A DNA stretch of 64,000 bases from Oceanobacillus chungangensis (GCF_003369565.1 NZ_PIOD01000002.1:124001-188000); one strand, 5' to 3'. Shown: positions 28,369 through 39,263, counted from the stretch's first letter. The notes: generated by a model not told the origin, from the sequence alone. Translations and numbers: made by a program.

Positions 28369-29121
28369 ATGCGTAATGATCAACGTGAAGTAAACGAACT
28401 TAGACCAATAACAATTACACCGAACTACATAACCCATCCTGAAGGCTCTGTTTTAATAACAGTCGGCAATACTAAAGTAATATGCAATGCAAGTATTGAA
28501 GATAGAGTTCCACCGTTTATGCGTGGACAAGGTAAAGGATGGATAACAGCTGAATATGCCATGCTACCAAGAGCAACTGCCGATCGGAATATCCGTGAAT
28601 CATCAAAAGGTAAAGTAAGCGGAAGAACGATGGAAATCCAACGACTAATTGGCAGAGCGTTACGGTCTGTTGTTGACCTGGACAAAATTGGTGAACGGAC
28701 AGTATGGGTTGATTGTGATGTAATTCAAGCAGATGGTGGTACTAGAACAGCTTCGATTACTGGTGCATTTATTGCTGTAGTCCTTGCTTTTGGACATTTA
28801 CTAGAAAATAAAAAAATAAGTAAAATGCCTGTTACAGATTTCCTATGTGCGACTTCAGTAGGGATATTACCGGATGAAACAGCAATCCTAGATTTAAACT
28901 ATGAAGAAGATTTCGCAGCAAATGTTGATATGAATATTGTAATGACAGGGGCCGGTGAATTCGTGGAAATTCAAGGAACAGGTGAAGAAGCAACCTTCTC
29001 GATTGTCGAATTGCAAACGATGCTAAAGTTTGCTAGCGAAGGATTGGAACAAATCATTGGCATCCAAAAAGAAGTGCTTGGTGAATTAGCGCAGCGAATT
29101 GGTGAAACAAAGAAAAAATAA
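28369..29121 (+). CDS. rph: Ribonuclease PH
   Basis: Phosphorolytic 3'-5' exoribonuclease that trims tRNA 3' ends. It has 250 residues with [19 protein letters not shown], a phosphate-binding region with [20 protein letters not shown], and [28 protein letters not shown] precedes ATG. It forms a tight cluster with rdgB and ysnB, as in B. subtilis. Confidence 0.96.
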   Translation: MRNDQREVNELRPITITPNYITHPEGSVLITVGNTKVICNASIEDRVPPFMRGQGKGWITAEYAMLPRATADRNIRESSKGKVSGRTMEIQRLIGRALRSVVDLDKIGERTVWVDCDVIQADGGTRTASITGAFIAVVLAFGHLLENKKISKMPVTDFLCATSVGILPDETAILDLNYEEDFAANVDMNIVMTGAGEFVEIQGTGEEATFSIVELQTMLKFASEGLEQIIGIQKEVLGELAQRIGETKKK

Positions 29122-29133
29122 GGGGTTTCCAAC

Positions 29134-29727
29134 ATGAAACAAATATTGATTGCGACAAAAAACAAAGGAAAAATAGCCGAATTCAAACAATTTTTCGCAA
29201 CGGTTAATGTGGAAGTTGTATCTTTACTTGACCTCGAAGAGCCTGTCCCAGATATAGAAGAAACGGGGCAGACTTTTGAGGAAAATGCCGCATTAAAAGC
29301 GGAAGAAATAGCCCAAATGTTTAATATCGCGGTTTTAGCAGACGATTCTGGTTTAATCATTGATGCACTAGATGGCCGGCCAGGCATTTTTTCTGCAAGA
29401 TATGCCGGAGAACCAACAGATGATAAGGCGAATATTAGAAAAGTTCTTGATGAATTAGCGGAAATACCAGCAGCAGAACGATCTGCTCGATTTGTTTGTG
29501 TACTGGCAATTGCGGCGCCGAATAAAGCAACTGTATTTTATAAAGGTTATTGTGAAGGTACAATCACAAACGCGGAAAAAGGGGAAAACGGCTTCGGGTA
29601 CGATCCAATTTTCATTCCAGAAGGATATACTAAGACAATGGCAGAGCTTTCACCAGACGAGAAAAATAGTATTAGCCACCGAAAAAATGCGATTAGCCAG
29701 CTGGAAAAAGGGATACATAGTAAATAA
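29134..29727 (+). CDS. rdgB: XTP/dITP diphosphatase (HAM1/RdgB family)
   Basis: House-cleaning nucleoside triphosphate pyrophosphatase for dITP and XTP, with 197 residues. Motifs: IATKNKGKIAEFKQFF at the N-terminus, TFEENAALKA, VLADDSGLIIDALDGRPGIFSARYAG and GFGYDPIFIP near the C-terminus, all typical. It lies 12 nt after rph with AGGGG. It corresponds to B. subtilis ysnA. Confidence 0.96.
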   Translation: MKQILIATKNKGKIAEFKQFFATVNVEVVSLLDLEEPVPDIEETGQTFEENAALKAEEIAQMFNIAVLADDSGLIIDALDGRPGIFSARYAGEPTDDKANIRKVLDELAEIPAAERSARFVCVLAIAAPNKATVFYKGYCEGTITNAEKGENGFGYDPIFIPEGYTKTMAELSPDEKNSISHRKNAISQLEKGIHSK

Positions 29728-29752
29728 AAGGTAAGATAAGAGGTGGTAATGA

Positions 29753-30262
29753 ATGACGAAAGTATTGATTATGAGTGATAGTCATGGATTAACAGACGAA
29801 ATTACGATGATAAAAGAACGACACGAAGTCGAATATTTCATTCATTGTGGAGATTCTGAATTAGATGCTGATGCAATAGCATTAAAAGACTTCTATACTG
29901 TTAAGGGTAATTGTGACGTCGATCCACGCTATGAAGAGGAATTAATCATAAAGATTGATAATTTAACCTATTATGTTTCACATGGACATCTGCTCGGAGT
30001 GAAGACAGATTTAACGGGATTGTCTATCCGTGCAAAGGAAGCAGGGGCAAATGTCATCTGTTTTGGACACACGCATCTTGCGGGAACCTTATTAAAGGAC
30101 CACCAATTATTTATTAATCCTGGAAGTATCCGCATGCCAAGAAGACGTCAGGAAAAAACCTATGCTGTAATGGAATGGGATAGAACCGATGACATAAAGA
30201 TTCGGTTTTATGAATTAGATGGCAGTGAGGTTTCTGATTTAGCTAATCAAGTATCGCTATAA
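29753..30262 (+). CDS. YfcE/MJ0936-type metallophosphoesterase (YsnB)
   Basis: A 169-residue calcineurin-like phosphoesterase with the metal motifs in order: MSDSHG, HCGDSELD, VKGNCD, SHGHLLGV and GHTHLAG. It may act on phosphodiesters; the substrate is unknown. It follows rdgB by 25 nt with AGAGGTGG. It corresponds to ysnB. Confidence 0.93.
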   Translation: MTKVLIMSDSHGLTDEITMIKERHEVEYFIHCGDSELDADAIALKDFYTVKGNCDVDPRYEEELIIKIDNLTYYVSHGHLLGVKTDLTGLSIRAKEAGANVICFGHTHLAGTLLKDHQLFINPGSIRMPRRRQEKTYAVMEWDRTDDIKIRFYELDGSEVSDLANQVSL

Positions 30263-30302
30263 TTCGACAAGTATTACTTGTTTAATATCAAGAGATGTTG
30301 GA

Positions 30303-30352
30303 TAGGTGCACCCATGCAGATAAGTAAGTTTTTATACTTTCTTATCTGCCAA
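30303..30352 (-). repeat. Dispersed repeat family B, 5' hairpin only (reverse)
   Basis: Reverse complement GGCAGATAAGAAAGTATAAA, then CTTACTTATCTGCATGGGTG. This is the first hairpin of family B without the second. The rest of the 425-bp gap before the tRNAs holds the tRNA promoter and no ORF. Confidence 0.55.
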
Positions 30353-30580
30353 GTGAAATTAATAGTTGATACTGAGAGCGAAGTAGCTTAAGCTGATATC
30401 AGCTTTCTGGTCTGTTGCTGGGAAAAATAGCATTATGTCTAGTTTTCGGAAAATATAAACTGTGAACGGAACATCCGAAATGAGCGTCATTTTTAACTCG
30501 GAATTACTTAAAAATTAGGTGTTTTTAATGCTCTCTCATTCTAGTTTTAAAAGTTTTTTAGAAAAAGTTTTTAATAACTG

Positions 30581-30609
30581 TTGACATTATATACCCTATT
30601 GCCTATAAT
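30581..30609 (+). promoter_or_regulatory. Strong sigma-A promoter of the tRNA pair
   Basis: TTGACA (30581-30586), 17-bp spacer, TATAAT (30604-30609): perfect consensus boxes, about 80 bp before tRNA-Gly, as expected for stable RNA. Confidence 0.92.
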
Positions 30610-30687
30610 GAAACTTGTCCGTTAAAAAAGAATATCTTTTAAACGACTTACATAATGTGAATAAGAGTGTTAGAAAGAGCACCATTT

Positions 30688-30761
30688 GCGGGTGTAGTTT
30701 AGTGGTAAAACCTCAGCCTTCCAAGCTGATGATGAGGGTTCGATTCCCTTCACCCGCTCCA
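30688..30761 (+). tRNA. tRNA-Gly (anticodon TCC)
   Basis: A 74-nt cloverleaf: acceptor GCGGGTG/CACCCGC, anticodon arm CAGCC-TTCCAAG-CTG with TCC, T-arm GAGGGTTCGATTCCCTT, discriminator T and encoded CCA. It reads GGA/GGG. Confidence 0.97.
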
Positions 30762-30768
30762 ATTAAAT

Positions 30769-30842
30769 GTCCCAGTAGCTCAGCAGGATAGAGCAACAGC
30801 CTTCTAAGCTGTGGGTCGCAGGTTCGAATCCTGCCTGGGACG
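30769..30842 (+). tRNA. tRNA-Arg (anticodon TCT)
   Basis: Cloverleaf: acceptor GTCCCAG/CTGGGAC, D-arm AGCTCAGCAGGATAGAGC, anticodon loop CTTCTAA (TCT), T-arm GCAGGTTCGAATCCTGC, discriminator G. The next bases are CTA, so CCA is not encoded, unlike the neighbouring tRNA-Gly. It reads AGA/AGG. Confidence 0.95.
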
Positions 30843-30849
30843 CTACTTG

Positions 30850-30888
30850 AAGAGAAACCTATCCATATGTTAGGTTTCTCTTTTTCTA
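30850..30888 (+). terminator. Terminator of the tRNA operon
   Basis: AGAGAAACCTA pairs with TAGGTTTCTCT around TCCATATGT, followed by TTTTCTATT. Confidence 0.92.
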
Positions 30889-30967
30889 TTATGTTTACCA
30901 CCGTAACCTTTAGGGTATGTATAGCTTATATGTAAAATATAAATACTAACTAGTAGGAGGTGAATAA

Positions 30968-31954
30968 ATGCAGAGCGAGCCGAATAATGTGATTCTCTTT
31001 CCAAAATGGAAAAAAACATTAGAAGAAGAGAGTTTATACGCATTACAGGAGAAAAGGTATGAAGAAGCCTTACAGAAATTAAATAAATTATTAAGTTATC
31101 AAGTGGATAATTATGAAATTCTGATTGCGAAATTGATGTGTTTAATGGAGCTTAGCAGATACGAGGAAGCGCAAGCACTTTGTGAAGAGCTGATCCAACA
31201 TAAGGATGACAATTATTATCATTACTTACATATGTACTTGACGATTTTATTTCAAACGAATCAATATGAATTATTAATGGAGTATGCTGGAGCAGAGCTT
31301 GCTGATAAGCAGCTGCCAGAATTATTCCGTGAACAATTTACACAGCTATATGATATTAGCAAGAAGATGAAAGTAGATATTATGGTTGAAAAATCAATTC
31401 TATTACAAGAGGAATTAACAGAAGCAGTTGAAAGTGATAACCACTCAGAACAATGGCGGATCATTGAGAATTTGCGACGAATTCATGCAAGTGCTACCGA
31501 TACTATTCTTGAATTATTAGTAAATGAGCATATTCATCCCGTAATCAAAACTGCAATCATCAATCTATTAAAGGATAATCATGTCACGAGAAGCGTAGAC
31601 GTACAGAAATTTAATATCAACTTGAAGATTATCCCAGATGAAACAGAGGATATCATTGAAAATACCTTGTATCAGCAGATTTTATTGTCGCTGAAGGATA
31701 CCGAATTAAAGAATCCGACATTATATGCGGTAATCAAACAAATATTGCATCATTATTTCTTTGTACTATACCCGATTACACCGCCTAGAAAAGAAATGAG
31801 TCAAATAGTAAGAGCTTTAACATTTATTGGTCAGGAATATTTAAACATACATACTGAAACAAAAGATGCGATAGTACAAGAGGACACTGTTTTTCATTAT
31901 GTTGATGAAATCAAAATGTGTGAAACATTGTACTTAAGTATCATTGAGGAATAG
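30968..31954 (+). CDS. TPR-repeat protein (YsoA-like)
   Basis: A 328-residue soluble helical protein with TPR-like repeats in the first 130 residues (ALQEKRYEEALQKLNKLLSY, LMELSRYEEAQALCEELIQH, ILFQTNQYELLMEYAGAEL). The C-terminal half has no recognised domain. The position directly before tig matches B. subtilis ysoA. Function is unknown. GTAGGAGGTG precedes the ATG. Confidence 0.85.
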   Translation: MQSEPNNVILFPKWKKTLEEESLYALQEKRYEEALQKLNKLLSYQVDNYEILIAKLMCLMELSRYEEAQALCEELIQHKDDNYYHYLHMYLTILFQTNQYELLMEYAGAELADKQLPELFREQFTQLYDISKKMKVDIMVEKSILLQEELTEAVESDNHSEQWRIIENLRRIHASATDTILELLVNEHIHPVIKTAIINLLKDNHVTRSVDVQKFNINLKIIPDETEDIIENTLYQQILLSLKDTELKNPTLYAVIKQILHHYFFVLYPITPPRKEMSQIVRALTFIGQEYLNIHTETKDAIVQEDTVFHYVDEIKMCETLYLSIIEE

Positions 31955-31990
31955 ATATCTGTTTTTAGCTCGCCGAATACGGATAACATA

Positions 31991-32031
31991 GACTGTCACC
32001 TAAAAGATTGATGACAGCCAAGTTTTCTAAT
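31991..32031 (+). repeat. Dispersed repeat family B, 3' hairpin only
   Basis: GACTGTCACCTAAAAGATTG followed by ATGACAGCCAAGTTTTCTAA. It matches the second hairpin and end of the family and lies just upstream of the tig promoter. Confidence 0.65.
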
Positions 32032-32040
32032 AGTATATGG

Positions 32041-32068
32041 TTGAATGCCAAACAAATTATGGTATAAT
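32041..32068 (+). promoter_or_regulatory. Likely sigma-A promoter of tig
   Basis: TTGAAT, 16-bp spacer, TATAAT (32063-32068), 88 bp before the start codon. Confidence 0.65.
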
Positions 32069-32155
32069 AAAATGGTTGTAAATCTGAGCATTCGCTAACA
32101 TATATTCAAAAACATAATAAATGAATGGATATAATAGATTTTGGAGGGAAATGTA

Positions 32156-33445
32156 ATGACAGCTAAATGGGAAAAACAAGATGGTAATAAAGGAACTCTA
32201 ACATTTGAGGTTTCTGCAGAAGAATTTGACAAAGCATTAGATCAAGCATTCAAGAAAGTTGTGAAAACAGTTCAAGTGCCTGGATTCCGTAAGGGGAAAA
32301 TGCCGCGTGGAATGTTTGAAAAACGTTTTGGAGTAGAATCTCTTTACCAAGATGCAGTGGATATCGTACTTCCTGAAGCATACAAAAATGCTATTGACGA
32401 GACAGATATCTTCCCAATCAATCAACCACAAGTTGATATCGATCAAATTGAAAAAGGCAGCACTTTAGTTTTCACTGCTGAAGTAGAAGTGAAACCAGAA
32501 GTTACACTAGGCGACTACAAAGGGTTAGAAATTGATGTTCCATCTGTAGAAGTATCTGATGAAGATGTTGAAAAAGAAATTGAACAGCTACGTGAACGTC
32601 ATGCAGAACTTGTTGTTAAAGAAGAAGGTACTGTAGAAGAAGGCGACACAGTTGTAATGGACTTCGAAGGATTTACTGATGGTGTTGCATTTGACGGTGG
32701 AAAAGGAGAAAACCATTCACTAGAAATTGGTTCAGGACAATTCATTCCAGGGTTTGAAGAGCAATTAGTTGGTAAAGCACTTGATGAAGATACTGAAATC
32801 AGTGTAACATTCCCAGAAGATTACCATGCAGAAGAACTTGCTGGTAAAGAAGCAACATTTAAAGTGAAAATCCATGAAGTTAAATTCAAAGAACTTCCAG
32901 AATTAGACGATGAATTTGCTAAAGACGTTGATGAAGAAGTAGAAACACTTGATGAATTGAAAAAGAAGAAAAGAGAACAACTAGAAGCAGAATTGAAGCA
33001 AGACGTTGAAAACCAAAAACGTGAAGATTTAATTGCAAAAGCATCTGACAATGCACAAGTAGATATTCCAGATGCAATGGTTGAAACTGAATTAGAGCAA
33101 ATGGTAAGAGAATTTGAACAGCGCTTGCAAATGCAAGGTATGACTTTAGAAATGTACACACAATTCTCAGGTCAAGACGAAGCAGCACTTAAAGAACAAA
33201 TGAAAGAAGATGCTGCAAAACGCGTGAAAACAAATCTTACATTAGAAGCTATAACAAAAGCGGAAGATATCAATGTAACTGACGAAGATGTTAATGAAGA
33301 ATTAGGGAAAATGGCTGAAATGTACGGAATCGATGCAGAACAGTTAGTTCCTATGTTAGGTGGAAACACAGATACAATTAAGAGCGACTTACAAATGAGA
33401 AAAGCGATTGAATTCCTAGTTGATAATAGCAAAGCTAGCAACTAA
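32156..33445 (+). CDS. tig: Trigger factor
   Basis: Ribosome-associated chaperone and peptidyl-prolyl isomerase. The start at 32156 gives 429 residues with GGAGGGAAATG upstream; the in-frame upstream start at 32141 would cover the ribosome-binding site. The N-terminal ribosome-binding domain has the signature [17 protein letters not shown] (residues about 43-60). The FKBP domain spans about 160-245 ([20 protein letters not shown]). The remainder is the helical C-terminal arm domain. Confidence 0.97.
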   Translation: MTAKWEKQDGNKGTLTFEVSAEEFDKALDQAFKKVVKTVQVPGFRKGKMPRGMFEKRFGVESLYQDAVDIVLPEAYKNAIDETDIFPINQPQVDIDQIEKGSTLVFTAEVEVKPEVTLGDYKGLEIDVPSVEVSDEDVEKEIEQLRERHAELVVKEEGTVEEGDTVVMDFEGFTDGVAFDGGKGENHSLEIGSGQFIPGFEEQLVGKALDEDTEISVTFPEDYHAEELAGKEATFKVKIHEVKFKELPELDDEFAKDVDEEVETLDELKKKKREQLEAELKQDVENQKREDLIAKASDNAQVDIPDAMVETELEQMVREFEQRLQMQGMTLEMYTQFSGQDEAALKEQMKEDAAKRVKTNLTLEAITKAEDINVTDEDVNEELGKMAEMYGIDAEQLVPMLGGNTDTIKSDLQMRKAIEFLVDNSKASN

Positions 33446-33488
33446 TTGATTCATTCCATATGTAATTGCGACAAAACATAGCGTATAG

Positions 33489-33522
33489 AAACAAGGTGTG
33501 TTTACCGCACCTTGTTTTTATA
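33489..33522 (+). terminator. tig terminator
   Basis: AACAAGGTG pairs with CACCTTGTT around TGTTTACCG, followed by TTTATATT. Confidence 0.88.
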
Positions 33523-33890
33523 TTATTTAGCAGATTGGAAAATTAACTACCATTCATTTACATAATATTTTCAGCAGATAAACATTATAATAATTAGTTT
33601 AAACTAGACTTAATTAATAAAATCAACATATAGTATAAGTAATATGATTTGACTTTCTGCGTATTTTATCGATAATGGAAAGAAGAATGTAAACAAATCA
33701 GAATATAAAAGCTATCAATGAAAGCAGAAGCGCTTAAGTTAGCGATGTACGGTAGTTCAATGTTGCCACACAAAGTGACTAATTTGCTTAACATACCTTC
33801 GTAGATAAAGGAAACTCAAATCTACAGAATGTTGGCCAGTTAGTCGTTTGGCGCTGGATATGGTTTAAAATACATGGATCCAATGTTTTT
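33523..33890. other. Non-coding gap between tig and clpX, possible family C remnant
   Basis: No ORF. About 33730-33865 holds scattered family C-like words (GTAGATAAAGGAAACTC, GGCGCTGGATATGG, GTTAGCG), too diverged to define ends. Confidence 0.35.
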
Positions 33891-33894
33891 CATT

Positions 33895-33922
33895 TTGTTT
33901 TTTATTTTTGTTCTGATATGAT
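33895..33922 (+). promoter_or_regulatory. Possible clpX promoter
   Basis: TTGTTT (33895-33900), 16-bp spacer, TATGAT (33917-33922). The -35 box is imperfect. Confidence 0.5.
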
Positions 33923-33978
33923 GACTATAAAAGTTGGAACCTAGAATTAATAATAGGTTTCGTAGGGGTGGAAATATA

Positions 33979-35253
33979 ATGTTTAAATTTAATGAAGAAA
34001 AAGGACAATTGAAATGTTCATTTTGTGGAAAGAGCCAAGATCAAGTTCGTAAACTAGTTGCCGGACCTGGTGTATATATATGTGATGAATGTATAGAACT
34101 CTGCACGGAAATTGTGGAAGAAGAACTAGGTACAGAAGAGGAAATGGAATTAAAGGAAATTCCTAAGCCTAAGGAAATTTGTGATATTCTTGATGATTAT
34201 GTTATTGGTCAAGAACAGGCGAAGAAAAGCTTATCTGTTGCAGTTTATAATCACTATAAACGAATTAATTCACCAAAGACAACAGACGATGTAGAGCTTT
34301 CTAAGAGTAATATTGCAATGATCGGACCAACTGGTAGTGGGAAAACCTTGCTAGCACAAACATTAGCTCGAATCATTAATGTTCCATTTGCAATGGCAGA
34401 TGCAACTTCTTTAACTGAGGCAGGATATGTTGGGGAAGATGTTGAAAATATTCTGTTGAAATTAATACAAGCAGCAGACTATGATGTAGAGAAAGCGGAA
34501 AAGGGAATTATTTATATCGATGAAATCGATAAGGTTGCACGTAAATCAGAGAACCCATCCATTACACGTGATGTTTCGGGTGAAGGAGTACAACAAGCAC
34601 TCTTAAAAATTCTTGAAGGAACGGTAGCGAGTGTGCCTCCTCAAGGTGGACGTAAACATCCACATCAGGAATTCATTCAAATCGATACGACCAACATTTT
34701 ATTTATTGTTGGTGGAGCATTTGATGGAATCGACCAAGTAATCAAACGTCGTTTAGGTAAGAAAGTAATTGGTTTTGGATCAAATGAGCAAGAAGAACTT
34801 GGTATGGACGAATTACTTTCAAAAGTACTTCCTGAAGACTTATTACGCTATGGTCTGATTCCTGAGTTCATTGGGAGAATTCCAATCATCGGCAGTTTAA
34901 TGCCATTGGATGAAGATGCGTTAATCCAAATTCTTACACAACCTAAAAATGCATTGGTAAAACAATATCAGAAGTTATTTGAAATGGATAATGTCGAACT
35001 TGAATTCGAAGATGACTCCCTTTCTGAAATTGCGAAGAAGGCAATTGAGCGGAAGACAGGTGCTCGTGGCCTGCGATCAATTATTGAAGGAATCATGCTC
35101 GAAGTAATGTTTGAATTACCATCACGAGATGACATTGAAAAATGTATTATTACAAAAGAAACAGTAACTGAAGAAGATGGCAGTCCTACACTTGTATTTA
35201 GAGATGGAACAATTCAAGCTGGAAATGCTAAGCATCCTAAAGAGAGTGCCTAA
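33979..35253 (+). CDS. clpX: ATP-dependent Clp protease ATP-binding subunit ClpX
   Basis: AAA+ unfoldase partner of ClpP. Start 33979 (after AGGGGTGG) gives 424 residues beginning at the zinc-binding domain, with Cys13, Cys16, Cys35 and Cys38 ([16 protein letters not shown]). Walker [16 protein letters not shown] begins near 115, Walker [14 protein letters not shown] follows, the pore loop GYVGEDV is present, and the C-terminal small domain has [14 protein letters not shown]. An extended in-frame start upstream would add non-homologous residues. A strong terminator follows. Confidence 0.97.
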   Translation: MFKFNEEKGQLKCSFCGKSQDQVRKLVAGPGVYICDECIELCTEIVEEELGTEEEMELKEIPKPKEICDILDDYVIGQEQAKKSLSVAVYNHYKRINSPKTTDDVELSKSNIAMIGPTGSGKTLLAQTLARIINVPFAMADATSLTEAGYVGEDVENILLKLIQAADYDVEKAEKGIIYIDEIDKVARKSENPSITRDVSGEGVQQALLKILEGTVASVPPQGGRKHPHQEFIQIDTTNILFIVGGAFDGIDQVIKRRLGKKVIGFGSNEQEELGMDELLSKVLPEDLLRYGLIPEFIGRIPIIGSLMPLDEDALIQILTQPKNALVKQYQKLFEMDNVELEFEDDSLSEIAKKAIERKTGARGLRSIIEGIMLEVMFELPSRDDIEKCIITKETVTEEDGSPTLVFRDGTIQAGNAKHPKESA

Positions 35254-35306
35254 TAAAGCATAATTGCGAACTGTAGTACAAGCGATCTTTTATATAGTTA
35301 AAGATT

Positions 35307-35371
35307 AGAGACTGACTTAGTATTCGAGCTCTTATATTCATAGGAGCTCGGTTCATGTTAGTCTCTTTTCA
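35307..35371 (+). terminator. clpX terminator
   Basis: AGAGACTGAC pairs with GTTAGTCTCT, with an inner GAGCTC/GGAGCTC pair, followed by TTTTC. Confidence 0.8.
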
Positions 35372-35660
35372 CTGTTTACTTTTACAAAATGGGTAAATAC
35401 TAACTCATATGAACGAAAATATATGATTTTGAACGATTAAGATTTACAAATATCGAAGTTTTCTATAGACTTTAATCACATAGATTTTAAAGTATAGTTA
35501 CTCGACTAGCTCTGGCATTACTAAAGATATTTCTCGCAAGGCATTGAGTTTTGTTTTGCCAGTATTTCGTTAGGGGTGTGTTTATACGTCGTGATTATTA
35601 CGTAATATATTTTTACTATAAAAAATTGGTTCTCCGAGTTAATTGGTGAGAATTTAATTG
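35372..35660. other. Non-coding gap between clpX and lonA
   Basis: AT-rich, with no supported gene or clear promoter. In B. subtilis lonB occupies this interval; no lonB fragment is visible. Confidence 0.5.
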
Positions 35661-35701
35661 TACATATGCAGTAAGAAAGATTTACATCCTTCTTATCTGC
35701 A
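35661..35701 (-). repeat. Dispersed repeat family B, 5' hairpin only, before lonA
   Basis: GCAGTAAGAAAG pairs with CTTCTTATCTGC around ATTTACATC. It matches the first hairpin of family B in reverse and ends about 12 nt before the lonA Shine-Dalgarno. Confidence 0.5.
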
Positions 35702-35728
35702 AAATAGATAAATGGAGGTTTACATACT

Positions 35729-38044
35729 ATGACGAAAGACAATAATCAAATTCCCCTCCTTCCATTACGCGGATTGCTTGTATTTCCTTCAATGGTATTA
35801 CATCTAGATGTAGGAAGAGATAAATCAATTGCTGCATTAGAACAAGCGATGATGGGTGATCAAACCATTGTTTTAGCTGCACAGAAAAAAGTGAGCTTAG
35901 ATGAGCCAGAACCAAACGATATTTATCGTGTGGGAACTGTTGCGATGGTAAAACAGATGCTAAAATTACCAAATGGTACATTACGTGTTCTTGTGGAAGG
36001 CTTATATCGTGCGGAAATTATTCAATATACTGATACAGAGGATCTATTTGTAGCTGAAATTGCCCAATTAGAAGATGCACATGGTGATGCGGCAGAGGAA
36101 GAAGCGCTAATGCGTTCGCTCCTTGCTCAATTTGAACAATACATAAAAGTGTCAAGAAAAATCACAAAGGAAACAATTGCAACTGTATCTGATATAGAAG
36201 AACCGGGAAGACTTGCAGATATCATTGCATCTCACTTATCTTTAAAGATTCCAGATAAACAGGAATTACTCGAAAAGCAAAATGTAAAAGAACGTATGCA
36301 GCATCTGTTGCAGCTTCTATCCAACGAAAAAAAGGTATTGGATTTAGAAAAGAAAATTGGGTTACGCGTCCGTACGTCAATGGAAAAAACACAAAAGGAA
36401 TTTTATTTGCGTGAACAGTTAAAAGCAATTCAGAAAGAGCTTGGAGAAAGAGATGGTAAATCAACTGAAGTCGATCAGCTAAGAGAGCAGATTGAGCAAT
36501 CCGATATGCCAGAGAATATTATGGAGGTTGCGTTAAAAGAACTAGGGCGATATGAGAAAGTCCCTCAGAGCTCTGCAGAAAGCTCAGTCATTCGTAATTA
36601 TTTAGACTGGCTGCTCTTATTGCCGTGGACAAACAAGTCACAGGACACAATTAAAATTAATTATGCTGAAAAAGTATTAAATGAGGACCATTATGGGTTG
36701 GATAAAGTAAAGGAACGAATACTGGAATACCTTGCAGTTCAAAAACTTACAAACACGATTAAAGGTCCAATACTTTGCCTTGTTGGACCACCTGGTGTAG
36801 GGAAAACATCACTCGCGAAATCAATCGCTCGTGCGGTAAATCGTAATTTCGTACGAATATCTCTTGGTGGTGTTCGTGATGAGGCCGAAATTAGAGGACA
36901 TCGCAGGACCTATATCGGTGCAATGCCTGGTCGTATTATGCAAGGAATGAAAAAGGCAGGCACGATTAATCCAGTATTTTTACTTGATGAAATCGATAAA
37001 ATGTCGAATGATTTCCGTGGTGATCCATCTTCCGCTATGCTTGAGGTCTTAGATCCGGAACAAAATAGTACATTCAGTGATCATTTTATCGAAGAAACGT
37101 ATGATCTATCAAATGTATTATTTATTGCAACAGCAAATAATGTGAACAGTATTCCCGGGCCATTACTTGATCGCATGGAATTAATATCGCTTGCAGGGTA
37201 CACTGAAATCGAAAAAATGCATATTGCAAAAGAGCATCTTCTGCCGAAGCAGCTGAAGGAAAATGGCTTAAAGAAGACCGAACTGCAAGTACGAGATGCG
37301 AGTTTACTGAAGTTAATTCGGACGTATACAAGAGAAGCTGGAGTACGGGGATTAGAACGTCAATTAGCAAAACTTTGCAGAAAAACGGCAAAGATCATTA
37401 TTTCAGACGAGAAGAAGCGTGTAGTTGTAACAGAGAAGAGCTTAGAAGAAATACTTGGCAAACCCGTTTTCCATTATGGTTTAATGGAAAAGGAGGACCA
37501 GGTTGGAACAGCAACAGGACTTGCCTACACAAGTGTTGGTGGTGATATTCTATCAATTGAAGTGTCACATTATCCTGGAAAGGGTAAACTTACCTTAACA
37601 GGGAAATTAGGCGACGTAATGCAGGAGTCTGCACAAGCCGCGTTTAGTTATATCCGTTCTCGTGCAGAGGAGCTGAACATTGAACCTAATTTTTATGAAA
37701 AATACGATATTCATATCCATGTGCCTGAGGGAGCAACACCGAAAGATGGACCTTCTGCTGGAATCACAATGGCAACGGCACTAGTCTCCGCATTAACAGG
37801 GAGAGCTGTAAAGAAAGAGGTCGGAATGACAGGAGAAATTACGCTACGCGGCCGTGTTTTACCAATTGGCGGTTTGAAGGAAAAATCTCTAGGTGCACAT
37901 CGAGCAGGTTTAACAACTTTAATCATTCCTAAGGATAATGAGAAAGACCTCGAAAATATTCCAGAAAGTGTTCGAAACGAAATAACGTATATTCCAGTAA
38001 GTCATCTTGATGAAGTGCTGAAACATGCGTTAGTGGGGGAGTAA
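35729..38044 (+). CDS. lonA: ATP-dependent protease Lon (LonA)
   Basis: Homo-oligomeric AAA+ serine protease with 771 residues. The N-terminal substrate domain ([20 protein letters not shown]) covers about 1-200, followed by a coiled coil. The ATPase has Walker [12 protein letters not shown] near 353 and Walker [11 protein letters not shown]. The C-terminal protease domain carries the Ser-Lys dyad Ser676 in [11 protein letters not shown] and Lys719 in IGGLKEK. ATGGAGG precedes the start. engB follows 2 nt after the stop. Confidence 0.97.
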   Translation: MTKDNNQIPLLPLRGLLVFPSMVLHLDVGRDKSIAALEQAMMGDQTIVLAAQKKVSLDEPEPNDIYRVGTVAMVKQMLKLPNGTLRVLVEGLYRAEIIQYTDTEDLFVAEIAQLEDAHGDAAEEEALMRSLLAQFEQYIKVSRKITKETIATVSDIEEPGRLADIIASHLSLKIPDKQELLEKQNVKERMQHLLQLLSNEKKVLDLEKKIGLRVRTSMEKTQKEFYLREQLKAIQKELGERDGKSTEVDQLREQIEQSDMPENIMEVALKELGRYEKVPQSSAESSVIRNYLDWLLLLPWTNKSQDTIKINYAEKVLNEDHYGLDKVKERILEYLAVQKLTNTIKGPILCLVGPPGVGKTSLAKSIARAVNRNFVRISLGGVRDEAEIRGHRRTYIGAMPGRIMQGMKKAGTINPVFLLDEIDKMSNDFRGDPSSAMLEVLDPEQNSTFSDHFIEETYDLSNVLFIATANNVNSIPGPLLDRMELISLAGYTEIEKMHIAKEHLLPKQLKENGLKKTELQVRDASLLKLIRTYTREAGVRGLERQLAKLCRKTAKIIISDEKKRVVVTEKSLEEILGKPVFHYGLMEKEDQVGTATGLAYTSVGGDILSIEVSHYPGKGKLTLTGKLGDVMQESAQAAFSYIRSRAEELNIEPNFYEKYDIHIHVPEGATPKDGPSAGITMATALVSALTGRAVKKEVGMTGEITLRGRVLPIGGLKEKSLGAHRAGLTTLIIPKDNEKDLENIPESVRNEITYIPVSHLDEVLKHALVGE

Positions 38045-38046
38045 AC

Positions 38047-38628
38047 ATGAAAGTAACAAATGCAGAAATTGTCATTAGTGCAGTAAGTAAAAAACAATAT
38101 CCCGGTGATCAGTTACCGGAAATCGCCTTAGCTGGTCGTTCGAATGTTGGGAAGTCTTCGTTTATTAATAAATTAATTAATCGTAAGGCACTGGCGCGAA
38201 CATCATCAAAACCAGGGAAAACACAAACACTGAATTTTTATAAAATCAATGAACGGTTTTATTTTGTAGATGTGCCTGGATATGGTTATGCTAAGGTTTC
38301 AAAGTCTGAACGTGAAAAATGGGGAGGGATGATGGAGGAGTATTTTCAATCAAGAGAAACACTCCAAGTTGTACTATTAATTACCGACATCAGACATGAA
38401 CCAACGAAAGACGATATCCAAATGTACGAATTCCTAAAGTATCATGAACTACCTGTTGTCGTTGTTGCAACGAAACTCGATAAAATCCCTAAGAGCAAAC
38501 GTGCAAGCTTCATTAAACGCACAAAGGAAACATTAAACGTTGAAGCAGATGACATTGTCTTACCATTCTCATCAGAAACTGGCGAGGGAAAAGAAGAAGC
38601 GTGGGGCATTTTGAGCAAGTATATTTAA
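38047..38628 (+). CDS. engB: Ribosome-biogenesis GTPase EngB (YsxC/YihA)
   Basis: Essential GTPase for 50S subunit assembly, with 193 residues. G1 [13 protein letters not shown]2 [11 protein letters not shown]3 [12 protein letters not shown]4 TKLDKIP and G5 FSSETGEG. It starts 2 nt after the lonA stop with GTGGGGGAG within lonA, so it is translationally coupled. Confidence 0.96.
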   Translation: MKVTNAEIVISAVSKKQYPGDQLPEIALAGRSNVGKSSFINKLINRKALARTSSKPGKTQTLNFYKINERFYFVDVPGYGYAKVSKSEREKWGGMMEEYFQSRETLQVVLLITDIRHEPTKDDIQMYEFLKYHELPVVVVATKLDKIPKSKRASFIKRTKETLNVEADDIVLPFSSETGEGKEEAWGILSKYI

Positions 38629-38661
38629 CATTACTGGTTATTCAATTAATAAGCCTAGTAC

Positions 38662-38716
38662 AAAAAACAGTTAGTTGCAAAAGGAAATTTCCTATTGCAG
38701 CTAGCTGTTTTTTGGC
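38662..38716. terminator. Bidirectional terminator after engB
   Basis: AAAAAACAGTTAGTTGCAA pairs with TTGCAGCTAGCTGTTTTTT around AAGGAAATTTCCTA. A and T tracts at the two ends suit the convergent gene on the minus strand. Confidence 0.85.
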
Positions 38717-38771
38717 TGGCAATTTTGAAATAAAAACAATTTTAATACATAATGCGTCTAATTTTTTCAAT

Positions 38772-39263
38772 TTACTTTTTCTTTTGTAATAGATAGAACC
38801 CAATAATAATGAGGATTATCGGCCAAAATCGTTCAATAAAATGAATGATGTCGTTAAGCCATGTGAGATTAATTGCAAGCCTGTTCGAGAAAATCAGCAA
38901 TAAACTAAGCAAAATTAGTAGCACTCCAGGAAATAACCCATTCTTCGTCTTCGAATATTGAATAATAAAGGCAATACCGACAATAAGTACGTAAACGGCC
39001 CAATGATCGATCCAGAATGAATAATGTGCTAGTCCATGCAAATGAATACCAACACCAAGGACGATCGTCCCACTGAATAGATTTTGGTAATGCTTAGCTG
39101 AATAGCCGTGGATTAATAATGCAAGCCCGATCACAATTAAAAACGTCTGCCACGAATAAAAATCCGTTAATATTGGTATTTTTAATTGTCTCAGTAGAAA
39201 AAATATCCCAATCCCAATTAGAATGTACGCGAGTAATGCATTTTGCTTTTTCAAAAAAATCAT
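38772..39263 (-). CDS. Multi-pass membrane protein with LiaF/DUF5668-like helices
   Basis: A 163-residue hydrophobic protein. Six or so membrane helices are seen, including LLAYILIGIGIFFLL, TFLIVIGLALLIHGY, VYVLIVGIAFIIQ and WPIILIIIGFYLL. The repeated helix pairs with conserved W-P-x-I-L-I-x-x-G resemble the LiaI/LiaF transmembrane region (DUF5668-type). Function is unknown, though envelope stress is a reasonable guess. It occupies the place where B. subtilis carries the small gene ysxD between engB and hemA, but is antisense; I cannot say whether they are related. Confidence 0.75.
   Translation of the reverse strand: MIFLKKQNALLAYILIGIGIFFLLRQLKIPILTDFYSWQTFLIVIGLALLIHGYSAKHYQNLFSGTIVLGVGIHLHGLAHYSFWIDHWAVYVLIVGIAFIIQYSKTKNGLFPGVLLILLSLLLIFSNRLAINLTWLNDIIHFIERFWPIILIIIGFYLLQKKK

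Noticed and set aside
38772-39263. LiaF/LiaI three-component stress system
   Set aside because: Only helix resemblance; no histidine kinase or response regulator nearby.
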